A stretch of 64,000 nucleotides of DNA from Tubulanus polymorphus (taxonomy: Eukaryota; Nemertea; Palaeonemertea; Tubulaniformes; Tubulanidae): the NCBI RefSeq assembly GCF_964204645.1, contig NC_134032.1:6381175-6445174 (forward strand). Reading direction: 5' to 3'. The notes below the pieces were generated by a model. That model had not been told where the DNA came from and did no database searches. It was given only the letters and a program-made list of their open reading frames with translations. Position numbers and translations under genes: made by a program. Below, in pieces: positions 43,420-56,449 of this stretch; the stretch's first letter is position 1, and each line of letters begins with the position of its first letter.

Positions 43420-43735
43420 GGCCCATATCCTCGCCAGGTGGTTTGAAATGCTCAAAATGCAATATGCAATGCCCCTGGTGAACAAATAAAGAAATTAATG
43501 AGCTTGAAACTCACCACAATTGTACATGTCAGGAGCTACAATTTTGTAAGTGATTGTGCTTACAAAATATGCATAGCTACCAATATACGTGGAAATACCA
43601 TCTTATTCAGCTATTCAATGCCCCCTAGTGTACATAAACCAGATACAGAAACCATTTGACTTGCAACTCACCACAATCATAGAACATGTCATGGGCTACA
43701 AATTTGCAATTGGTCGCGCTTACAAATATGCATAG
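43420..43735 (+). repeat. Dispersed repeat C, partial copy
   Basis: GCCCCTGGTG, TTGAAACTCACCACAAT, ACATGTCA-GAGCTACAA and AATATGCATAGGTA match the 39.4-39.8 kb part of the long copy. Confidence 0.65.
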
Positions 43736-46529
43736 GTAAATTGAAGAACAAAAGAGTACGGATATGCTTGACTCGGATATAAACATATGTCAGTTAATTT
43801 CTGAAGTCCTGCTCGATTTGGGAATTAGATAGTACAGAATGTGATTAAGTCAGATTTCATAAGTCGGACTTGGATAATATATCTATGTCCAATTGAGAAA
43901 TTGTTGTACATTTAAGTACGTCTAACTTGGATCAAAATCTGGCTTAACCGAATGCCTCCCTAACACATAGACAGCACAACTTTATTGGTATTGTCAGTGA
44001 AATTTAGCACACACAAGTTACTTTATATCAATTTGATTCATTTTGATCAAGTCATCGTCAAGTGATAAGCTTGGTAGTACCATGGACGCGAAGTCAAAAG
44101 TTTTAGCACAGTACGTGTACATAATTGTGTGCGGGCAGAACAGGCGGAGCGTATCATACTAATTCAATATGCTTAGAGCGGAGAACAAAATAACAGGTGT
44201 TCATCGTCCTCTTACGCCCTCCGATGCAAATGAGTTGGCTATAGTACACATGCCTTTGACATTTTGGCTGGTAGATTCATACCCGATTATCAAACGTATC
44301 ATTTGAATAGGATTTATGTCACGCTATGCGAAATCAATTTCTAATCAAATCAAATTATCTATTTACTAAAAATAATTTTGGATCAATTTCATAGAGAAAT
44401 GTTCTATTTATTCCTAAAAAATGAAAACAAAGGGTATTTATCACATTTAAGAGTTCTTTCTTTACATACGCGGAACTTCTCATAGGAAAATCAGCAACTT
44501 TTGGAATACCTGTAACTTGGCATACGCGCAAGTCAGACCAAAAATGATGATCCCAGGTGATCCGACTTACTCGTGCTTTATTATAGGTATGAAACATTTT
44601 ATGGTGTCCTGAAAACCAACCAGGCCCGGGTTGAAACGGACAAAGCTGTTCATTGAACTCTGATATAAAAACATGTATTTGCATGATATTTTCCGGTGCG
44701 ATGACTATTTGGAAAACTGTTAATTCACACTTAATTCACAGCGCTTAATTCACACTTAATGTCATGAGTTTACTTGATGTCACTATTGCCTAAGTTTAAA
44801 TGACCATTAATGCAAAAATCAATCCAAAGTTTTCTGAACTATCTAGCTCCATTCTCGTACAATAGATACTTAAAAGTCAGCGTGACTGATAGGACCATCC
44901 CTGACCACCATTTTTGAGTCACTTTTGTTAGTTTGTTAGTTTACAATATCTATCTCAATTTTCATCTGATGATATGGCCAAAAGCAGTGTGACTTATGGG
45001 ACGAAAAAATGTGACGGTGGGATGCTATCCCAGCAATATACTGAATACTACTGTGATAAAGTATTAAAGCCAAATAATAATCACTTAGAAATATCACAAT
45101 CACTGCAATAAGAGTGAAATTTATTACAATGTAATTTCTAAAATAACTAGGCCTATATAAACTCATGTAATTTCAATGATGGGTTATTCATAAAAAGTTA
45201 GAAATTTCAAACGTATATCTTTGGAACAACTGGCAATTAATACCACAATGATATTTTGACCTTCATACATAATTAATATTTGAACGATTATTTCTGGTAC
45301 TACAGCTTAAAATAAAAGTTTTATTCATTATAGAGATTGTGACTTATGGGCATTATGAACTTTCGGAGACAGCTGTTACTACACACGAGCGAGTTCTGAT
45401 AATCATCACTGCAACAATTAACTGCATTTCTGAAGCCGTAACATCTTCTAACGGTAATGATTAAAATATCATTCGTAAAATCAAAATTTTGTTGTTATCA
45501 TTTTATTTTAAAAATTTGCAAAGCAATGATACAAAATAAGTAAGGGTAGCTATAAAAATGAATAATTTACTTTTTCCAATCCAAAAATTAGCTTTTTCGC
45601 CATTTGATTGTCAATTTGTCATGGTAAAAATAACCCGTTTCTCCGTATTCCGACGATAATTACTAGGAAATAGGTGATACTTAAGTCTGTGGAACATGGT
45701 TGCCGCCACAACTGGATAGTTTTTATCCAAAACACGCTAATAACAAATGGTCTTGGGCATTTTTGGTACAACCAAATCCCGCATTACCCCGGTTATGTAG
45801 TGCAAAGTCTGTCACTACGATTAAAGGACAAATTTATTCAATATTGGAGGGATCAGTGTAACATTTCTAGTATTGATTCGATACTGATTCATATAAAATG
45901 TTCAAACGGAATGGGGATTTGAAAATTATCTTACTCAATTGTCAGACGATTTAAAGGATAACCCTTTGTAGATTTTGATGTTCGAACCACCGCTTACCTA
46001 TTGAAACTGGGAGGTATAACCGTGTCCCACGTGCGGACAGCCTTTGCACAAAATGTAATATGCGAGTTGTTGTGACAAATTTCACTTTATATCTGTTTGC
46101 CTGATCTTAGCCTTTGATTTTGACCTTTTTTAGCTTATACTTTGTAGATAACCGACAATTACATAAATTTGTACCGGCAGATTTGTTTAGATCATCAGAT
46201 GTAAAACTCCAAAAGCAGAAAACAGAATTTTGTTTCTGATATTGTATTGTATTGACATTCATGTAGTATTGTTGTTTTGCTCCAAGCAAATGTACTTTTG
46301 TGAGCAATAAAAATATATTCTATATATTTGTGGATAAGGCCATAAAAGTGTGGTGCCTCATATATAACCTACTGACCACGGCATATTCTACAGTTACAGG
46401 GAGTTCAACATCAGAACCTTCATTCAATCTAGCCTCAATTTTGTCTACAATGCCATTTTTAAATGAAAATGTTGCTAATTCTTTCAAAATTTGACTGATG
46501 GACACACTTTCTATCTCTCCCCTCTGTTA
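43736..46529. other. Rab intron sequence, nothing recognised
   Basis: About 2.8 kb without a domain-bearing frame. Short direct repeats such as TTAATTCACACTTAA occur near 44720-44760. Several open frames appear on both strands but lack splice context or similarity I know. Confidence 0.4.
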
Positions 46530-46698
46530 GGGATCATTCAATAATTACGTACGCATAAAATTTGAATTTTTCAACCCCCCCTCCCCCTATGAACGCAAAA
46601 TCGGCCATATTTTCGTATACATTAAGCATTAGTATGAAGTATTAATTGCACTGGTCCCTCCCCCTCCCCTAATGTGTACGTAATAAATGAATGACCCC
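46530..46698. repeat. Harbinger-like MITE with TTA duplication
   Basis: GGGATCATTCAATAATTACG and the inverted right end GGGGTCATTCATTTATTACG, flanked by TTA on both sides (46527-46529 and 46699-46701). Runs of C/CT lie just inside both ends. Confidence 0.72.
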
Positions 46699-47216
46699 TT
46701 AACTAAATGGTTATATGAACTTGCTTATTGATTTTTCAGTTGCACCATCCTATATACTAGATATCATTTGTTCCGCATTTCAACTATTGAGAGCAATAGG
46801 TAAACTAGAGGAAAAAATCAATGATTAATGTGACTTAAGGGACATTCTGACAACTTTATTTTGAGATGGCCTTGTCATATTTTGGAGAAAACAGCGTCAA
46901 AATGCAGGCCAAAATGGTAAAACAGCCTCTTTGGCTGTGTATTCTGCTAAGAGAATTTAGTGAAATTGCTTTAAAATCCTTTATAAATGAGTTGACAATA
47001 GAGGATCCAAAAGAGGATTTTGAAGTTAAGAAAGGATGCATTTCCATGAAATCCTTTGTGATTTCTGACACTTTAGACTGTTTACTTTCTAATACAAATA
47101 TCCTCCAAGAGAACCTAATAACTGTGAAAATTTACTGAAATGCACCCCTTTGCTGGAATTGACCATATCTAGCGGTTTGGAAATGAATGCCAGAAGCTTT
47201 ACAGAATAAAGGATAC

Positions 47217-47339
47217 AGTAGCTCGGTAATGTTGTGAAAAGAACTGATGTACGTATCGTTTTATGATGGACGTCTTCCCCGTACCCAGTTCACCTATGAC
47301 GAGTATCTTATACAAATGCTCACGTTTCTCCACGTTAGC
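47217..47339 (-). CDS. Rab32/38-like GTPase, P-loop exon
   Basis: 41 codons between acceptor TTTCAG and donor ACT|GTATCC, phase 0 on both sides. It encodes ANVEKREHLYKILVIGELGT and GKTSIIKRYVHQFFSQHYRA. GELGTGKTS is the P loop (human Rab32 has GELGVGKTS in the same context), and HYRAT leads into switch I. The true N terminus, a short exon with the start Met, must lie further along the minus strand (above 47339); I could not identify it. With all five exons the protein is about 214 residues plus that exon. Introns are about 3.9, 9.0, 1.9 and 1.2 kb. Confidence 0.94.
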
Positions 47340-47499
47340 CTGAAACGATATCAAGAAAAATATGATACCATAATAACAGGAATACAAGATTACAGATATT
47401 CGGTCAACGGTCCTTAACAATGTCATACTAGTATCATAAGAAACAATGTCATCATCTAATTAAATCCGTTTTAAAATTTGATACATCATTGTCATCATT

Positions 47500-47725
47500 T
47501 ATGTACGCTAGGGCCCAGTTGGCCTCAGACCAAAAGTTGTCATAAATCTTAAGGCTTAGGAGTTAAGACTGGTCTTAGGATGTTAGATTGGCATTAGAAC
47601 TAAAATGATTTGAGATTGGTCTTAAGTTGTTAGATTGATTACCGCGCCATAATGAGCTCAGAATGATCTAAAATTATCAGATTGGTTATAGAACCTTAAA
47701 TGATCTTAGATTGATCTTAAAGAGC
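47500..47725 (+). repeat. Minisatellite of the GACTGGTCTTAAGTTG family, second block
   Basis: Units such as TTAAGACTGGTCTTAGGATG, TTGAGATTGGTCTTAAGTTGTTAG and GATTGGTTATAGAACC match the block at 28720-29050. Confidence 0.55.
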
Positions 47726-48194
47726 AAATGCTATCAAAACAGTGTGTAAAAGTCAAAAGTTCCAAATACGATGTATTCACAAATATCAAATATGCCAATG
47801 ATAAAAGGTTTTATAGACCTACCCTCTTAATGAATAGCCAAAAATGTAACAAAACATAAGAATATATTATTCTATGCTGGTGTCCTCAATGCCACCAACA
47901 GTTCAAGGATCTCGAACCAAAGACTTTTTCTTAACCGGATTATGTTTATCTCTGTTGGAAAAATACAATTTTAGACGCCCCGCCCCCGCAAGATATTGTT
48001 TTGATAAACAATCATTACCTAGGCATTAAGTTCGTTCTGCATTTTCGTCAAAACTTGAATCATACGGGACCAATGATTTTGTTCAGGTTAGCCGATAGTT
48101 CGAGTAATGGGAAATGGAATTGAATTCATATTACTTTGCAGCATTCAAGTTAACGCATTTGCGCTCAAGAATTTCACTCATAGAATCTATATTA

Positions 48195-48995
48195 TGGATC
48201 AGGCAAGAGCCCCAAGGGGCACAACGGCCAGCCTGTCAGCTGTTCATCAAATGCAAATGATTCATCCTGTGGGTTATATTTGTCAAAATACACTCCCAGC
48301 TCTGGGTCAATACCTATAATTTACACACAATCGTGTTTTCATAAGTACCGGTACACAGATAGGGAGCTGGCAGGAACGAATGCCTCAAATCAATCTATTT
48401 CCTCGGTCTGATTGATTTGAATTGAATTTGATTTTCAGAAATTTGTTTAATAATTGAAAATTGAATTGGATTTGATATCTTTTTGCAGAATAAAATTTGA
48501 TTGAATTTTCAGTTTGTGCACATGGCTAATTAGCATATCAAGGTCATTCATGCGACCTTAGAAGAAGCTATTTTTCCCGGACTTGGCATAGGCTCCAATG
48601 AAATTTCTTGTAGTGCAAATACAAAACATTCCTCCCAAAAACCACATCAACTAAAAACATTCACAGTAATCGATCTTGAAATACAATTTTAAATCTTAAA
48701 ATAAAACCCAGAAGTAAAACAGTGGACGTTACAGCGGGCTCACGTGAACACCTGCTGCGGCTAAGCCAATCATAGTGGAGTCTTTGCTTTTTAATACGGA
48801 TACTTTTGCATTCAGATTTTCGCGAAAAAAATTCTCATAAATTTTAACCATGCCCGTTTTCAAAATTCAGCTCATTACGATTTGGAGAATGGATAATGCT
48901 TTGATAAATGATTTGTGTTAATAAATGCTCAGTTGCACAGTCAAAGGGCACTGGAAACTATGTCATTTAAATTCGCTCCATTTATATGGTAATGG
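48195..48995 (+). repeat. Dispersed repeat D, copy 2
   Basis: Matches 35505-36545 in order but lacks the foldback insertion found in copy 1. Confidence 0.75.
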
Positions 48996-49721
48996 GCCAA
49001 GATTGTCTAGGGGGGAAGGGTCTTGACTGTAGATTGTCTGCGACAGCACAATGTCTGAGGCGTTCAGGACACAGACAGCAGATTGCTGCTATATGATTAA
49101 TCGTATAAACCAATGTCTTTGCTAAGATGTGCCTAAACGCGTTGAAACTCAAGACAACGAGCTCGATTCATTTCGGTCAAAACCTGCATGATATATAGAG
49201 GACAGCGTCTAAAGAATTCCCCGATGAAAAGATTCTTTTTACAAAGGATTTATATAACCCTCTCTGATCAATTCTAACAATTTAATATTACATAAATGAT
49301 TCCCTTTCTACGAACCCGACTGACTTAAATAAACTTCTTGTCAATTATGACCTTGAAAATTACGAAGAAAGTTTTTGTTTGTTTATAATTCAGACCTTCT
49401 AAAAAAATAAAAATAACATCAATTTTCGATGTGACTACAACCCCATATTCAAGGCCATCTTTATTGCCTTATTTCAAATATAATGAAACATAATTCATGG
49501 TAGTTATGATGATCATCTTATTGACAACATAGCCAAATGACTTGCGTTTATTAAATTGAGTTGGAAATATAAATCGGGACTAAAAAATAATAGAGACAAC
49601 TTCAGGTATGTGATGACTTATCCAAACGGCAAGCAGTGCTTAATTAATTAATTAGAAATACAAATAGAAACCCAAAAATGGAGCAAATCAATTGAGTGAT
49701 TGCAGCTCTTGCGCTTATAGT

Positions 49722-50151
49722 CGGTCATCCTTATTACCGAGATGACGTATTTTACCGAGATGAAATGAAATATAACATATTTATTTATTCCTTATCGATC
49801 TTAACACTTGAAATCATATTGTATCAGTAATAAATGCCTGCTGGAGTCATATTTTATATATTTTGTCGGATATTTTTGAAGAAAAATAACTTTTAACTAT
49901 ACCAAGATGAGATCGTCGATCAATCAAATTCAATGAAATTTTATTGCTAACCGAGATTACGTATTTGAAGTCAAATTTATTTTACAAAATATCTGGAAAA
50001 ATATGACTCTAGAAGGTATTTATTACTGATATAATATGATTTTAAATGTTAAAATCAATAAGGAATAAATAAATATGTTATATTTCATTTCATCTCAGTT
50101 GATCTCGGTTCATCTCGGTAAATTACGTCATCTCGGTAAGAAGGATGACCC
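49722..50151. repeat. Foldback MITE with 8-bp duplication (CTTATAGT)
   Basis: The ends CGGTCATCCTTATTACCGAG and CTCGGTAAGAAGGATGACCC are inverted, and CCGAGATGA-type words repeat inside both arms. CTTATAGT is at 49714-49721 and again at 50152-50159. The 8-bp duplication suggests a hAT-type origin. A partial copy lies at 60425-60525. Confidence 0.8.
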
Positions 50152-50159
50152 CTTATAGT

Positions 50160-53100
50160 ACTGGTACCTATCAGATATTGAAACAATTCTTAGGTTAATT
50201 GTTTTCACAATTGAAATCCCAATTTAATCCCAATTTTTCGCTAATAGTTTCTTCATCAGGCAAAAGAATCGACAGTAGTACTCTGAAGGTTAACTGATTA
50301 TATCTATAGCACAAGCTTCCCCTACTAGAGTATAGTAGCTTAATCAGGTAAATTAGTAAACAGGTAGTAGTGTTTAGATTAACAGATTTTATAAGAAATC
50401 ACGAATTTCACAGAAGCTCATGATTTCTATCATTCAACCACAACACAGTACTATTACCTAATCTTCAATTGTTAGAACCAGGTTAGCTTGCTAAAACACA
50501 AATCATTCAAACGATGACTTACGGTTTCCTCATAGGAGTCATCCATAATCTAAGCGTGAAATACAGACCAGAGATAGACAACGCACAACTTACACAGTCA
50601 AAGACAAGGTTGTAAATGAACAACTTACACAAAAAGCATACTATAGCCACGAACAGGTCTATACAGCAAAATATAGCAAATATAGTATATGACAATGCTT
50701 TGTTTGTAATAGTAGAACAGCCCTTACACATGACACAGCCCTTACACAGACATGGGGAATAGATAGTAGAATTAATACTAACCTACTATATAAACTACTA
50801 CTGTTTTCTGGATTTATAGATTTTAGGGAGGCTGAGAATTTTATCCTGAGTTGGTGTCGAATACTGAGTACGAGTTTGTGAAATACAGTAGACTTTGTCT
50901 CTTACTGCTGTAAAGTTGATTCCGGTACAATTCTACCCCAAGTTGGCGTCAATTATTGAATGAAAGTTTTTGAACTGCAGACTCTGTCCCTTACTGTGGT
51001 TAAAGTGAAACCAGGAAAATTCTACCCCGAGTTGGTATCAAATACCAAGTAAGAGTTTGTAAAATATATAAGTTTCTGTCTCATTAAGTAAAAAAACAGG
51101 TAAAATTCTACCCTGAGTAAAAAAAAAATACTGATTAGTAGCTCTTTAATTTGGTTTTTAAACTTCCAAACCACCCAAGGCACCAACAATTTCAGCAAAT
51201 TTCACTAATTAAACAACAGGCAAGCCATTCGCGACTAAATTGATTGAAAAAGACTTTGTTTGATAAATTCAATTTTAAAATGCTAGCCAAGAGGTGCATT
51301 TTTTATTATGCAAACTGTCCAAATAATTCAACAACTTGCCACACCATTGAACACCATAGCAGCTTTTAACAGGAAGGATTTGTATTTGTCAACCTTTTAA
51401 ATCAACAAGAAGTGGGAAGCCATTCGTACAAGTACCGTCTGAAAACCCCAATACATACATAGTTATCACTTACACAGACAACAAACCCTTTATGAAAGTA
51501 GGGTCAATACAACATTTAAGTACGTTTAAATAAAATTCTACTATTCTCAACTATTTGACATCAACAACATTATTCAATACCGGTAATGAAATAGATTAAT
51601 AAGTAGTAATCCAGTATGCCAGCCACCACCAAAACAACACAAAGCTCGACATTTGTACCCACATGAGATAAATAAGTTTTTAATGAAAAAGTTTTGATTG
51701 AGTATATCTATTCAAATACGTAATTTAGGATTTAAGTCAGGGATTCAAACATATAATCAAATCATCCATCAATCAAAGGAATAATTGGGACAGCCATCTT
51801 ATTTGAATATCGAAACCACGTCAAAATAAATGGTATCGAGATCTTTAAAGGACTCACACACGATGCATGCAAGCTATTCAAGCCAGCGAAAATACAGCAG
51901 TACAGAGAACATTGAAACATACAGTTCTAGGAAATTATGAATCGCGGGTCCTGGAAAAGTTAACCAATTTGAAGAGTATTTTCTAAGTGCTTGTTAACGC
52001 GAATTCATTCAAAATTTTTCATGGAATAACCTTCGGGTATTGTTAAACAGTCGCCAAAATATCTAAGAAATTTCGTCGCAAATGAGGCAAAAACACACAC
52101 CAGATGGCATAACAATACACTCCTAGTGACAATTAGTTCATTTCCAATGAGCTTAGAACTGGATTTCTAGGCTCCCAAAAGGAAATGTCGCCAATCAAGT
52201 CATAGAATATATATAAGATTGCCATTCCCAATGAGTGTGTGGTACAGTTTTACTGGAAATTGAATTATCAATGAGAAAAGTTGATTCGAATTTAACCGAA
52301 ATGTAGAAGAAATTGAACCACGGCAACCGAGTAGCCACTAGCAAAACTAGCGTAGCCTCGCCTGCCATATGTGGAATCCTCAATTGTCACAGTATCGGTG
52401 CCGGTGACCCATTAAGCGAATATTCACAAATTTATAACATCACGTCGAAAAATGCAATGTGTGTCCTTTCATGAGTGATATGACTTGCATATTTTAACAC
52501 AATTTGTGACTGATCTTTTAGAAATTTCGTAGACTTGTCCTGGACACCTTGAAGTTATTTTGTGAAAATTTTCGATAAATTCAGTTCGTCTATCGATGAG
52601 AAAATACCCGACGAAAAGCGCACATCACCTTTTTGGGACACCTGGCTATTATCTACAAGCAGAAAGCGGATTTAGATTTCTACCCAAGACTAAACTAAAC
52701 ACACGTATTATATGAGAAAGATGAGAAAAAATGACAAAGAAAAAAGAAATAGATATCTAGAATATGACAAACATTTAAGTTACAACATAACCAACACCGC
52801 GATTAAGATAAAAAAATGGATCAAATAAGGCATCATCCATCCCGAATCCCGAAAAGAGGAAAAATGAACTGACTTACAACCCGTAGCAACGTAACAACAC
52901 AACAATTAAAATGGTTGACCTCAAGAAACCAGAAACAGTAATCGAACGCTTACCAAAACGAAAAATCTCAAAAGCAATCACCATTTTTAAATTCCACCGT
53001 TAATAACTACTGTACATATATCACTGCACTCTCGGTCCATCACGTTACGATCAACATAACTCATCAGTCCTCGGTCAATTTCATGAAATTCTCATTCTAT

Positions 53101-53701
53101 CAATCGAATACTATCTCTATGATGGCCTTCAATAAAAAAATGGTCGAACTAGCTTTAAAGTCGCCACAATACTGTTGTCATCTCTATGATCGAGTCCCAA
53201 TTTGCTTACACAATTTTAATTTAATCATCAGTCATCACTGACAGTCAATAGGCCTATAGCATCTCACGAAGAAGGTCTTCGATATATCTTAAGTCATGTC
53301 TGCGCAATTCTGAATTCTATAACACATAACTGAAGTCATCTCTATTTTTGAGTCCCAGCACCCAATTTGTTTTCCACAATTCAACAAATGAAATTTGTCT
53401 TAGATAAGTCATCATATTACTGAACTGAAGTCATCCCTATATACATACGTATGTATCATCAATTAAATTTACTAAGTGTAGTTAGTCATCATTTGGATAA
53501 GTTGTCGACATTAACGATCATCCCATCTGACTTAACCAGAGATTTACTGTCATTGTCTCGTTCTAATTGGACACCATCCGAAATGCAGAAGTTTTCTCAA
53601 TTTTCCGACCTGGATATGCGGGATCGGCAAAAGTTATATACATCTATTAGGAAAATTTGAAAAGCTATATTTTACAAATATATGACACACATTAATCATA
53701 G
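50160..53701. other. Host DNA without recognised gene
   Basis: About 3.5 kb between a MITE and the 850-codon ORF. It holds a degenerate TTCTACCCCGAGTTGG repeat (50850-51115) with units of about 80-85 bp, but no convincing exon. Confidence 0.4.
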
Positions 53702-56254
53702 TCAAATTCGAGGAATCTTTGATGTCGGTTCCGTTGTAGCAGTTCCTGCTGGGGACGTCGGCCGTTTTAAACCGGAGTGCTCGGCTGCGGTCGAGTTTAA
53801 GTCATCACCTATAGATGGCACAGTCACGGATTTTGGCGACTCGGTGGCTGATAGCACTGGCTGAGTAGTGACAACAGGTGGCACCACCTGCTGCAACTGC
53901 TTATGATGTTGCTGCTGCTGCTGCATCGGCTGTTGAAGCCGAAATGGAGGCCCGCTGAACGCGCTACGAATGATCGGTGTGATTGGCCCTCGAAATCCGG
54001 GCACCATATGCTGCTGTACAAGTCCAGGCAGGACTGGCGGCGCACCGGGCATAAAAACGGGCAAAGCTCCGGGCCGTAGAGCTCGTCCCATGAACGGTAA
54101 AGCCGCCGGATTATGCTGAAATTGTCCGAACGGTGGTCGCAATAAGCGTAACGCCAGTGATGTGGCGTTCGCCCGCACAGCAGCGAGGATCTCGTTCGGT
54201 CGCATTGCGGCCGAACCTTGAAACCGATTGATGATGTGCTGAGCTCCGGCGGAAGCCTGTAGCACCGGGCCCACACTCCTCTGAGGATTGGACATTGATG
54301 CTGAAGTTATCGCCGCCTGCTGGTTTACATTTGCAGGGTTATTTACGTTCCCCGCTTGACCAGCTGGTGGTACGTTCCGAAGTCGACTAGCAGGTGATAA
54401 GTTCCCAGGCTGAGCAGCAGGCAATACGTTGCCGGGTTGAACACCAAGCGGTACGTTCACAAGTTGACCAGCAGGCATTACATTCCCAGGTTGACCAGCA
54501 GGTGGTATGTTCCCAAGTCGACTAGAAGTCAGAACATTCCCAAATTGACTAGCAGGCATTACGTTCCCTAGTCGACCAGCCGGCGGTAAGCCGATACGAA
54601 GGGGCTGACCAGTCAAACCTCCCACTCCGAGTGGCAGTAAACTGCTAAGCGCAACTGGATGACGAAACGGAGCACCAATCGACGTAGGTTGCAGCGGCAA
54701 ACCAGGCAACAACCCTGTAGCAGCGCCGGCGGGATAACCGAATACAGCCCCACCCTTACGGCCATCGGGAACGGGTTCTGTGTTTATCTGACTGACTGAT
54801 GGCGTCTCGATGGAGCGGTTTTGAACGACTGGTATCGCCATACCTTGCGACATACCCGCCATGATCTGTGTCTGGTAATTCGACAAGCGACTTCCGCTGT
54901 CATCGATCTTACCTCCAATTGGTGACGTTGTTTCGGAATCATGATTGTCGCTAGTTCCATGTTGTAACAATGCTCGCCCCGTGAATCGATGTACGTCGTG
55001 TTCTCGCGGGATTCCCACTTCGCCTGCTGGAGGGACGTTAGAGCGCGCGCCATCCAGGTGCAGCTCGATCGGACGATCGATCTCTGATTTCGGCAAGCGA
55101 ATCTCGACTGGACGTCCGAGTTCTGCACTGCGCAGACGGATAACGACTGGGTTGTCGTCAGGACTTGAGCGACGTGAGTCTTCCCCATCCCCGGGGTCAC
55201 GTCGCCAAATATCGCAGTTATCAAACGAAGCTGAACATCCATCGTTCTTCAAATGTTGATGGTCACGATCGTTCGAGGTTAAGGTCAAATGATCCTTGCG
55301 TTGATCGTAATTCGCTGACCCTTGTTTTTCACAACTTGCTGATCGCGACTTTTCGTTATTAGGTGATCGCAACATTTCCGTACTTCTATCGTAATTTGTT
55401 GATTGTGGCATTTTGTTACTAACTGATCGCGACATTTCCATACCTGTATCGTAAGTTGTGTCATGAGCTGGTTGTGACATTTCCAATTTTCTATCGTAAT
55501 TTGACGATCGCATCATTTCCACACCTCTATCATAACCTGTAGATCGCAACTCGACCCCTCTATTGTAACTTGCTGGTTGAGACATTTCATAACTCGTTGA
55601 TTGCAATATTTTGTTATTTGCGGATCGCGACATTTCGGGACTTTTAAGGTAACTTGCTGAATGCGACATTTTTGTGCCTTTATCATAACTAGCTGATCTC
55701 TGCGTTTCATAATTTCCAGAAAGCAGCATCTCGTAATTCGCTGGTCGCGACATTTCAGGGCCCATATCGTAACTTGTCGAACCTTGCTTTCCAGTTCCTT
55801 TATCATAACTTGCCGAAAGCGACATTTCATAATTTCCAAAATGCGACATCTCGTAATTTGCTGACCTTGAAGGCTCAGAAGTTGCTGATTGCGACATTGT
55901 TTCAGTAAATCTAACACGATCCAACGGCGACCTACTGCGTCCGCCTCCCAACCATGAACCGTCATACGACGACAACATTTCGATGGAACGTCCGCGTAAT
56001 GGCTCACTGTGACGAGTCACTGACGAAAATTCAGGATTTCGATGATCGACGATAAAACGATTACCGGTATTTCGCGACGGGTATTCCCCGTCTCTGGCAT
56101 GGCCTGACGATCCATCATTACAGGCGCGTAGCAGCATTTCTTGGTGTCGCGCATCAAAATTTGATCGTTGATTATTGGGAGCGTTTGTGAGAATATTTGA
56201 ACCACCGAATGGATGAGCACGATAGCGCCCATCGGCTGGTCTTCTATAAGCCAT
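53702..56254 (-). CDS. Low-complexity repeat protein, 850 codons, unknown function
   Basis: One uninterrupted frame from ATG (56254) to TGA (53702), clearly richer in G+C than its surroundings and with host-like codon use. Layout: a charged N terminus (MAYRRPADGRYRAHPFGGSN); about residues 120-310 with roughly 20 degenerate repeats of the kind S-x-S-A-S/N-Y-D/E-x-x-x-E-M; a short segment with paired RPVEIRLP and RPIELHLD strings (about 380-400); a Gly/Leu/Pro-rich region; about nine PAGQPGNV-type repeats (around 545-645); and a Pro/Met/Gln-rich end with MQQQQQHHKQLQQ and a C terminus LKRPTSPAGT...SKIPRI that could hold a basic nuclear signal. I see no catalytic domain or membrane segment. It could be a complete protein or the last large exon of a longer gene. 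It lies on the same strand as, and upstream of, the Rab exons but ends in a stop, so it is not simply the Rab N terminus. Confidence 0.65.
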   Translation of the reverse strand: MAYRRPADGRYRAHPFGGSNILTNAPNNQRSNFDARHQEMLLRACNDGSSGHARDGEYPSRNTGNRFIVDHRNPEFSSVTRHSEPLRGRSIEMLSSYDGSWLGGGRSRSPLDRVRFTETMSQSATSEPSRSANYEMSHFGNYEMSLSASYDKGTGKQGSTSYDMGPEMSRPANYEMLLSGNYETQRSASYDKGTKMSHSASYLKSPEMSRSANNKILQSTSYEMSQPASYNRGVELRSTGYDRGVEMMRSSNYDRKLEMSQPAHDTTYDTGMEMSRSVSNKMPQSTNYDRSTEMLRSPNNEKSRSASCEKQGSANYDQRKDHLTLTSNDRDHQHLKNDGCSASFDNCDIWRRDPGDGEDSRRSSPDDNPVVIRLRSAELGRPVEIRLPKSEIDRPIELHLDGARSNVPPAGEVGIPREHDVHRFTGRALLQHGTSDNHDSETTSPIGGKIDDSGSRLSNYQTQIMAGMSQGMAIPVVQNRSIETPSVSQINTEPVPDGRKGGAVFGYPAGAATGLLPGLPLQPTSIGAPFRHPVALSSLLPLGVGGLTGQPLRIGLPPAGRLGNVMPASQFGNVLTSSRLGNIPPAGQPGNVMPAGQLVNVPLGVQPGNVLPAAQPGNLSPASRLRNVPPAGQAGNVNNPANVNQQAAITSASMSNPQRSVGPVLQASAGAQHIINRFQGSAAMRPNEILAAVRANATSLALRLLRPPFGQFQHNPAALPFMGRALRPGALPVFMPGAPPVLPGLVQQHMVPGFRGPITPIIRSAFSGPPFRLQQPMQQQQQHHKQLQQVVPPVVTTQPVLSATESPKSVTVPSIGDDLNSTAAEHSGLKRPTSPAGTATTEPTSKIPRI

Positions 56255-56449
56255 ATTTACTTAATGAAATGCAGACAAAATATGTCAAAAATACAAAACC
56301 TATGGAATTTTGAAAACTTCTTGCCAATCTATTTCTATTAGTAGGTTTCCTATGGTTTTTGAATTATGTTGTAAATTCTAAAATTTCAGTAAGTTAAACC
56401 AGTAACTGCGTAATACAAAAGCAAAAAATCATAATTCAGTAGGTCATTT

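Noticed and set aside
54784-56007. Additional frames of 100-164 codons over the 850-codon ORF
   Set aside because: Shadow frames generated by repetitive coding sequence; they do not extend beyond the repeats and overlap the much longer frame.
53702-56254. The 850-codon ORF as the missing N-terminal exon of the Rab gene
   Set aside because: It ends in its own TGA, shows no obvious phase-0 donor at its end and would make an atypically long Rab; long N-terminal extensions exist in some Rab32 relatives, so the idea is unproven rather than impossible.
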